Shown: one piece after another, positions 59,759 through 64,000 of the stretch
Layout of the letters: each line of letters begins with the position of its first letter
Position numbering within the stretch: the stretch's first letter is position 1
Made by a program: the position numbers and the translations under genes
Source of the DNA: JANQJA01 sp965267485
Lineage (GTDB): Bacteria > Pseudomonadota > Gammaproteobacteria > Pseudomonadales > Azotimanducaceae
Direction: 5' to 3'
DNA: 64,000 nt
NCBI GenBank assembly: GCA_965267485.1
Contig: OZ254080.1
Location: 2,542,001 to 2,606,000 of the forward strand
The notes under the pieces: generated by a model
The model's input: the letters and a program-made list of their open reading frames with translations, nothing else
Database searches by the model: none
Told to the model about the DNA's origin: nothing

Positions 59759-60681
59759 ACGAGCAACACATTGCATCGCTCATTGCCGACACGCTCGGCG
59801 AGCGGCCAACGGCGCTTGCGCGCGCACCGCGCGGACAGATTTCGGAAACCTGGTTCTTTTCTGCGTGCGGAAAAGACTACGTCATCCGCCTCATTCGCCG
59901 AAAGCTCGGGTTCCTGCTGAGAAAGGATCAGTTCATCACCGAGCGTGTGCTCAACCGGGGAGCGTCGACGGACGCGATTCCCGTCGCCCGCTTCGTCGCA
60001 ACCGGTGAGTCGGACGAAACGGTATTCACCATCACTGAGCGCGTGCACGGTGAGCTCGTCGACGAGATGGACGACGCAGCGGTCGAGGCCCTCATTCCTG
60101 CGATGCTCGATATGCTTGACCGGATCCACGAAACGTCACTCGACGGGCTCTCAGGGTACGGCGGTTTTGACCACCAGGGCAGCGCGCCCCATACGAGCTG
60201 GCCCGAGTACCTGCTCTCCGTTGCCGACGCGGACCCGAATGGCTTTCATGGCAACTGGCATCACCTCTTCGACGATTCGATTCTGGAGCGTGACCTCTTC
60301 GAAACCCTGCTGGCAGAGATGCGACGTCTGCTGCCCCACTGCCCTGCCGAACGCCACCTGATTCATGGCGACTACGGCGCGGACAACATGATTGCCCGGG
60401 ATGGAGAGATCGTTGCCGTCCTCGACTGGGCGAACGCGCGCCTCGGGGATTTCCTCTGGGACATCGCATGGCTTGGCATCTGTATGCCCGACCATGACGT
60501 CGTCGGCACCGCACTCTCCCGATACGCGAGCAAGGGCCAACGGCTGGCCAGCGCTGAGGCGCGCTTGCGCTGCTACTACTGCTATATCGGCCTCGACACG
60601 CTACGTTTCTTTGCCCGCTCGAACCATGAAGACGGTTACCGGTGGATCAGGTCGCGCATACGTGCCATGACGGGCATTTGA
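59749..60681 (+). CDS. Aminoglycoside-phosphotransferase-like kinase
   Basis: A 310-residue APH-fold protein: HLIHGDYGADNMIARDGEIV has the catalytic Asp and Asn, and AVLDWANARLGDFLWDIAWL the DFG-like metal Asp. The N-terminal lobe (LARAPRGQISETWFFSACGK) holds the Lys for ATP. Real substrates of such genes are often lipids, sugars or acyl-CoA-like molecules rather than antibiotics. It overlaps the prenyltransferase gene, so it may phosphorylate a prenyl alcohol or a related precursor (inference). Confidence 0.83.
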   Translation: MVIDEQHIASLIADTLGERPTALARAPRGQISETWFFSACGKDYVIRLIRRKLGFLLRKDQFITERVLNRGASTDAIPVARFVATGESDETVFTITERVHGELVDEMDDAAVEALIPAMLDMLDRIHETSLDGLSGYGGFDHQGSAPHTSWPEYLLSVADADPNGFHGNWHHLFDDSILERDLFETLLAEMRRLLPHCPAERHLIHGDYGADNMIARDGEIVAVLDWANARLGDFLWDIAWLGICMPDHDVVGTALSRYASKGQRLASAEARLRCYYCYIGLDTLRFFARSNHEDGYRWIRSRIRAMTGI

Positions 60682-60697
60682 ACTGAGCGCCAATTTA

Positions 60698-60716
60698 TAG
60701 TTCATTGGGCGAACTA
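60698..60716. promoter_or_regulatory. Inverted repeat upstream of esterase lipoprotein
   Basis: TAGTTC and GAACTA pair perfectly across the seven-base spacer ATTGGGC. It lies 38 bases before the ATG at 60755, in the only non-coding stretch between the kinase and esterase genes. A regulator site is possible, but short repeats of this size occur by chance. Confidence 0.35.
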
Positions 60717-60754
60717 ATCGCGACAATCGTGCGCGTGATCAGAGAGGGAACGCA

Positions 60755-61792
60755 ATGAAACCACTATCGAATGCCATATTCGTCATCATGGGAGCCTGGC
60801 TTCTGGCCGGGTGCGAGTCGATCAGCCAGCAAACACCCGCGCCGCTCGGCGTTGCCTGCCAGTCGCCGCCGCCGGTGCACTGCCAGGACGGCGACTGTCG
60901 GGCCAAGACGGCAGTGCTGGGCAATACCACCGAATCGACGACAGGACGGGAGTTCTTCCTCGACTATCCGTGCGACTGGCAACCCGGCAAGGACGTCGTG
61001 TTTGTGCTGAATATTCACGGCGCCGGCTCCATCGCCAACTGGCAACGGCACTACTTCCCGGCCATGGACTACAAGGACGAGTACAACCTCGTCGTGGCAA
61101 CAGGCACGGCTCAGGGTCAGGGCTCGATGGGCGCCGGGCCCGGCATTCGCATGTGGCTACCCGATGCGGATGACGCTTACCTGCAGGGGATCACCAACGA
61201 CGTGATCGACGCATTCGGCGCCGGGAACATCAAGGCGTTCTGGCTGGCCGGACACAGCCAGGGCGGGGGCACCTCGCACCGGCTGGTATGTACCCCTTTC
61301 TTCCGCGACAAGGTCGACGGCCTGCTGTCGCTGTCGGGCGGGCGCGCCGAGATCGTCGACCGCTTCGGCCCGCCCATGCCTGACGGTTCGCCGCCGCCGG
61401 CACGGCCCCGTCGCTTCCCCGAGATGCCCCTGCCCGACTGCGACTTCTCGCACATCTATACGACCGGGGAGTACGAGATCAAGGCGCTGCCGACGACGTC
61501 ACCGCTCGCGGAGAAGTACGCCTGCGACGCCCGGATGAAGGAACCCGATATCGTCGATACCGAGCCGGGCTGGGTGACCGATACCGACCGCGTCGGCTAC
61601 AAGGTGTGGGGGATGGCGGCCCATCCGGGCAGCGCCGAGGTCTACGTGTACCCGAACTGCACCGATGGGCGCGTGATCGCTGATGTCGTGCGCCTCGACA
61701 AGGGACACACAGAAGGCCTGGAGCCGAAAGTCACCGAACGGATCATTCAGCTGATGCTGTCGGCACCAGGCGGAAAGCTGCGCGGACAGTAA
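60755..61792 (+). CDS. Esterase/poly(3-hydroxyalkanoate)-depolymerase-like lipoprotein
   Basis: A 345-residue protein with lipobox MKPLSNAIFVIMGAWLLAGC. The hydrolase core is FVLNIHGAGSIANWQRHYFP, the nucleophile elbow AFWLAGHSQGGGTSHRLVC, and a late His in VVRLDKGHTEGLEP. The HGAGS-like oxyanion loop and LpqC/PhaZ-type spacing suggest a secreted ester hydrolase for polyesters or acyl esters. Cysteine pairs near the N-terminus (ACQSPPPVHCQDGDCRAK) are likely disulphide-bonded. Its stop abuts the convergent MaoC gene directly. Confidence 0.82.
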   Translation: MKPLSNAIFVIMGAWLLAGCESISQQTPAPLGVACQSPPPVHCQDGDCRAKTAVLGNTTESTTGREFFLDYPCDWQPGKDVVFVLNIHGAGSIANWQRHYFPAMDYKDEYNLVVATGTAQGQGSMGAGPGIRMWLPDADDAYLQGITNDVIDAFGAGNIKAFWLAGHSQGGGTSHRLVCTPFFRDKVDGLLSLSGGRAEIVDRFGPPMPDGSPPPARPRRFPEMPLPDCDFSHIYTTGEYEIKALPTTSPLAEKYACDARMKEPDIVDTEPGWVTDTDRVGYKVWGMAAHPGSAEVYVYPNCTDGRVIADVVRLDKGHTEGLEPKVTERIIQLMLSAPGGKLRGQ

Positions 61793-62674
61793 TCAGCCGC
61801 GCAGCGTGCACTTGCCGTTGTTGATCGAGATGACGTCGCGCTCCTTGATGCGAACGCGGAAGGAGATGACGTTGTCATCGCGCCAGGCCTCGAGCACCTG
61901 GGTTTCGCCAGGGTAGACCGGCGACGAGAAACGCACGTCGAAGCCCGCGATCTGCGTCTGGTCGTAGTCCAGCATCGACTTCAACACGGCATGGCAGGAG
62001 ATGCCGTACGAGCAGAGACCGTGCAGGATCGGTCGCTCGAAGCCGGCCTTCTTTGCGATTTCCGGGTCACGGTGCAAGGGATTGCGGTCTCCGCAGAGCG
62101 CGTAGACCATCGCCTGATCCTCGCGCTGGGGCATCTCGCAGATGACATCCGGGTCCCGGTCCGGCAACGCATGAGGCACCGGCGCGCCGTCTGCCGACCC
62201 GCCGAACCCGCCGTCACCGCGAAAGAACAATGTCGAGCCAACGGTGTACAGGGGCTCGCCACTCTTCAGCCGAACGTTGGTCTCATTGGTGACCAGCGCG
62301 CCCTTGCCTTCACCCTTGTCGTAGACGCCCGTCAGGCCGCTGCTCGCAACGATTTCCGCCGCCGGCGGCAACGGCTGGTGCACAGTGAGACGCTGCTCGC
62401 CGTGCAGCATCAGCACGTAGTTCATCTTGCTCATCAGGCTGGCCGTCCCGCCACCCGCGGCGCGACGCGTCTTCGTCAGTACCGTCGCGGCTGTCGGCAC
62501 AACACGGTTACCAACACTCTCACAGACGTATTCCAGCTCCTTCGTATCAAGCGGGTCCTTGCCCATGCCAATCGCAACCGCATAGAGCAGGGAATCCCGA
62601 TCGGTATACTCACCCTCGGCCTCGGCTGGCGCCGCCGCCAGGGCCTCTTCGACTTCCTGCAGGGTAATCGCCAT
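61793..62674 (-). CDS. MaoC-like 2-enoyl-CoA hydratase
   Basis: A 293-residue double-hotdog protein. The second domain has the full hydratase-2 motif: VYALCGDRNPLHRDPEIAKK and GFERPILHGLCSYGISCHAV, with the catalytic Asp and His. The first domain is a degenerate hotdog (YVCESVGNRVVPTAATVLTK). Such R-specific hydratases add water to 2-enoyl-CoA in fatty-acid or steroid side-chain degradation. It follows the enoyl-CoA hydratase gene by 18 bases in one operon. Confidence 0.9.
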   Translation of the reverse strand: MAITLQEVEEALAAAPAEAEGEYTDRDSLLYAVAIGMGKDPLDTKELEYVCESVGNRVVPTAATVLTKTRRAAGGGTASLMSKMNYVLMLHGEQRLTVHQPLPPAAEIVASSGLTGVYDKGEGKGALVTNETNVRLKSGEPLYTVGSTLFFRGDGGFGGSADGAPVPHALPDRDPDVICEMPQREDQAMVYALCGDRNPLHRDPEIAKKAGFERPILHGLCSYGISCHAVLKSMLDYDQTQIAGFDVRFSSPVYPGETQVLEAWRDDNVISFRVRIKERDVISINNGKCTLRG

Positions 62675-62692
62675 GAATCTTCTCCTCTTGTG

Positions 62693-63508
62693 TTATTCGC
62701 CTTTGAATTCTGGTCGTCGCTTCTCTGCAAATGCCTTGACGGCCTCGCGGTAGTCGCGGGTCGAGCGCGCCTTCAGCAGCCTGTCAGCCTCGCGCTCGAT
62801 TGCCGTCCCGTGATCGATCGAAAGCGCCTCGTCGAGATTGTCCTTGATATACGCAAACGCGATTGACGGGCCATCGGCCAACTGGTGAGCCAGCGTCATT
62901 GTCTCTGCCATGAGCTGATCGCCGGGCATCACGCGATTGACCAGTCCGATTTCGAGTGCCCGATCAGCCCTGACCCGTTCCAGCGTCAGCATGAGTTCAC
63001 GGGCACGGGCCGGCCCCACGACGCGGGTCAGCAGCCAGGCCACCCCGTAATCGCCGGACAGCCCGATACCCGCATAGCCGGTTGTGAGAAATGCGGTATC
63101 GGCCGCAACCCGCAGATCGCAGGCAAGCGCAATCGCCATGCCGGCGCCGGCCGCCGCTCCGGGTAGCGCCGCAATCGTTGGCTTTCGCAGTGCGTACAGC
63201 GCGCCGCCGACCCCGCGATGGCGCGCGAGCAGCTCCTGGAACTGCGCCTCGAAACTCGGCGCCGGACCGGTGCGCGACTGCCCCATGGCCTTGACGTCAC
63301 CGCCAGAACAGAACGCGGAGCCGGCACCGGTGAGCACCAGCGCGCCGACCGCCGGCTCGTTCGCGACCCACTTCAGGCCCTCGATCAGTCCGGCCGAAAT
63401 CTCCGGCGACAGTGCGTTGCGCGCATCCGGGCGGTTCAGCGTCATGATCGCGACGCGTCCGTCCAGTTCTACCTTGAGTTGATCCGTTGCCGGTTCGAAT
63501 GTGGACAT
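62693..63508 (-). CDS. Enoyl-CoA hydratase/isomerase family protein
   Basis: A 271-residue crotonase-fold protein. The oxyanion region includes VLTGAGSAFCSGGDVKAMGQ and ALPGAAAGAGMAIALACDLR; the second part is TTGYAGIGLSGDYGVAWLLT, where Asp replaces the usual catalytic Glu position, so either hydratase activity is altered or it is an isomerase. It should act on acyl-CoA in the same route as the adjacent MaoC hydratase. Its ATG overlaps the TGA of the LLM gene. Confidence 0.87.
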   Translation of the reverse strand: MSTFEPATDQLKVELDGRVAIMTLNRPDARNALSPEISAGLIEGLKWVANEPAVGALVLTGAGSAFCSGGDVKAMGQSRTGPAPSFEAQFQELLARHRGVGGALYALRKPTIAALPGAAAGAGMAIALACDLRVAADTAFLTTGYAGIGLSGDYGVAWLLTRVVGPARARELMLTLERVRADRALEIGLVNRVMPGDQLMAETMTLAHQLADGPSIAFAYIKDNLDEALSIDHGTAIEREADRLLKARSTRDYREAVKAFAEKRRPEFKGE

Positions 63509-64000
63509 CAGGCGACTCCACCGGGATTTGCTGTCATCCGGGTGAAACGAGACGGGTCCCGCTGCTGGCGATACGCATCGACAATTGGCTCGAGATCCGT
63601 TGGTGAAGCGCCATGCAGAATCACGCCGTCACACCCCCAGTCGAACTGATCGTTGATTGCCTGGACGCACTGCGCCATTGAACCCGTCGCCGCGTTCGCC
63701 AGCCAGTCTTCGGGAATCAGCGTGGCAACATGCTCGAGCTCTTCTGTCGTTGCCAGTCCGTCAATTGCGCCGCGGAAGTTTCTGACGAAGTCGTCCTCGC
63801 GGAATGCCTGCAGGACCGCCGGGTCCCAGTCGTTGGTCCTGACCATGAGATCGCCGTAGGCCTGCAGGTATGTCGCCATGCGGCCAACCAGCTTCTTGAG
63901 GCGCACGGGTTCAGGCAGATGATCACCAATGGTTGCGAGACAGGACCACACCTTGACGTGATCCGGATTTCGCCCGGCCTTCTCCGCAGCCTGCTTGACC
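63508..64000 (-). CDS. LLM-class flavin/F420-dependent oxidoreductase, C-terminal part
   Basis: The gene continues beyond the right edge; 164 C-terminal residues are visible. Features are AEKAGRNPDHVKVWSCLATI near the edge, MATYLQAYGDLMVRTNDWDP, ATLIPEDWLANAATGSMAQC and DWGCDGVILHGASPTDLEPI. They match luciferase-like F420-dependent oxidoreductases, often paired with hydratases in steroid or lipid gene sets. It is coupled to the enoyl-CoA hydratase (ATGA overlap) and belongs to the same minus-strand operon. Confidence 0.85.
   Translation of the reverse strand, partial: VKQAAEKAGRNPDHVKVWSCLATIGDHLPEPVRLKKLVGRMATYLQAYGDLMVRTNDWDPAVLQAFREDDFVRNFRGAIDGLATTEELEHVATLIPEDWLANAATGSMAQCVQAINDQFDWGCDGVILHGASPTDLEPIVDAYRQQRDPSRFTRMTANPGGVA

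Noticed and set aside
1..64000. CRISPR array, tRNA, rRNA, prophage or insertion sequence
   Set aside because: No regularly spaced repeats, no cloverleaf or rRNA sequence, and no transposase, integrase or phage structural gene was seen.

Overview
The window is 64 kb of dense, high-GC bacterial chromosome, almost entirely coding, with no rRNA, tRNA, insertion sequence, prophage or CRISPR array that I can see. Gene content points to a free-living, lipid- and hydrocarbon-using gammaproteobacterium, probably from an uncultured or little-studied marine or soil lineage. It has two CYP153-type cytochromes P450, acyl-CoA synthetase, thiolase, enoyl-CoA hydratase and MaoC hydratase, a Baeyer-Villiger-type monooxygenase, several GSTs, penicillin-acylase-type amidases, and a LexA box of the E. 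coli type. The lineage is an inference; no marker gene in the window settles it.

Layout. 0-5.2 kb: end of a DEAD-box RNA helicase, an LLM oxidoreductase, a TonB-like protein, a GDPD-like phosphodiesterase and an LTA-synthase-like membrane phosphotransferase. 5.2-9.1 kb: a flavin monooxygenase divergent from a three-gene set made of an SCP2-like/PhyH dioxygenase, an AhpD/carboxymuconolactone-decarboxylase-like protein interrupted by an in-frame TGA, and a DUF3237 protein. The TGA falls exactly on the second cysteine of the CxxC motif and is followed by a SECIS-like hairpin, so I read it as a selenoprotein. 9.1-18.7 kb: PHP phosphodiesterase, CaCA-type exchanger, methyltransferase, DEDDh exonuclease, DUF3089 lipoprotein, an HNH/DUF222 protein under a near-consensus LexA box, a chalcone-isomerase-like protein and a penicillin acylase. 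18.7-20.6 kb: amidohydrolase divergent from a TetR regulator.

20.6-28.0 kb: a minus-strand export locus (sigma factor, lipoprotein, hairpin, MFS, HlyD adaptor, ABC ATPase, ABC permease) divergent from a CadC-like winged-helix/TPR regulator. 28.0-32.8 kb: a peptidase island with a small unknown protein and an M28 peptidase facing an S8 subtilase, a stand-alone I9-like small protein, a c-type-haem DUF3365 protein and a thioesterase. 32.8-47.6 kb: mixed metabolism (CMD-like protein, three GSTs, second penicillin acylase, EEP nuclease, PLD-family protein, first CYP153-like P450, alkaline phosphatase, OsmC, C45 acyltransferase, thioesterase, class III aminotransferase, PH-domain membrane protein).

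47.7-64 kb: second CYP153-like P450, a carboxylesterase coupled to an XRE/nucleotidyltransferase pair that looks like a toxin-antitoxin module, acyl-CoA synthetase divergent from thiolase, a TetR gene with two tandem palindromic operators in its own promoter leading into an IorAB-type molybdenum hydroxylase, an SDR, a UbiA-type prenyltransferase, an APH-like kinase, an esterase lipoprotein, and a minus-strand MaoC hydratase / enoyl-CoA hydratase / LLM oxidoreductase operon that runs off the right edge. The P450s, AMP-ligase, hydratases and thiolase would together support terminal oxidation and beta-oxidation-like breakdown of aliphatic or isoprenoid chains.
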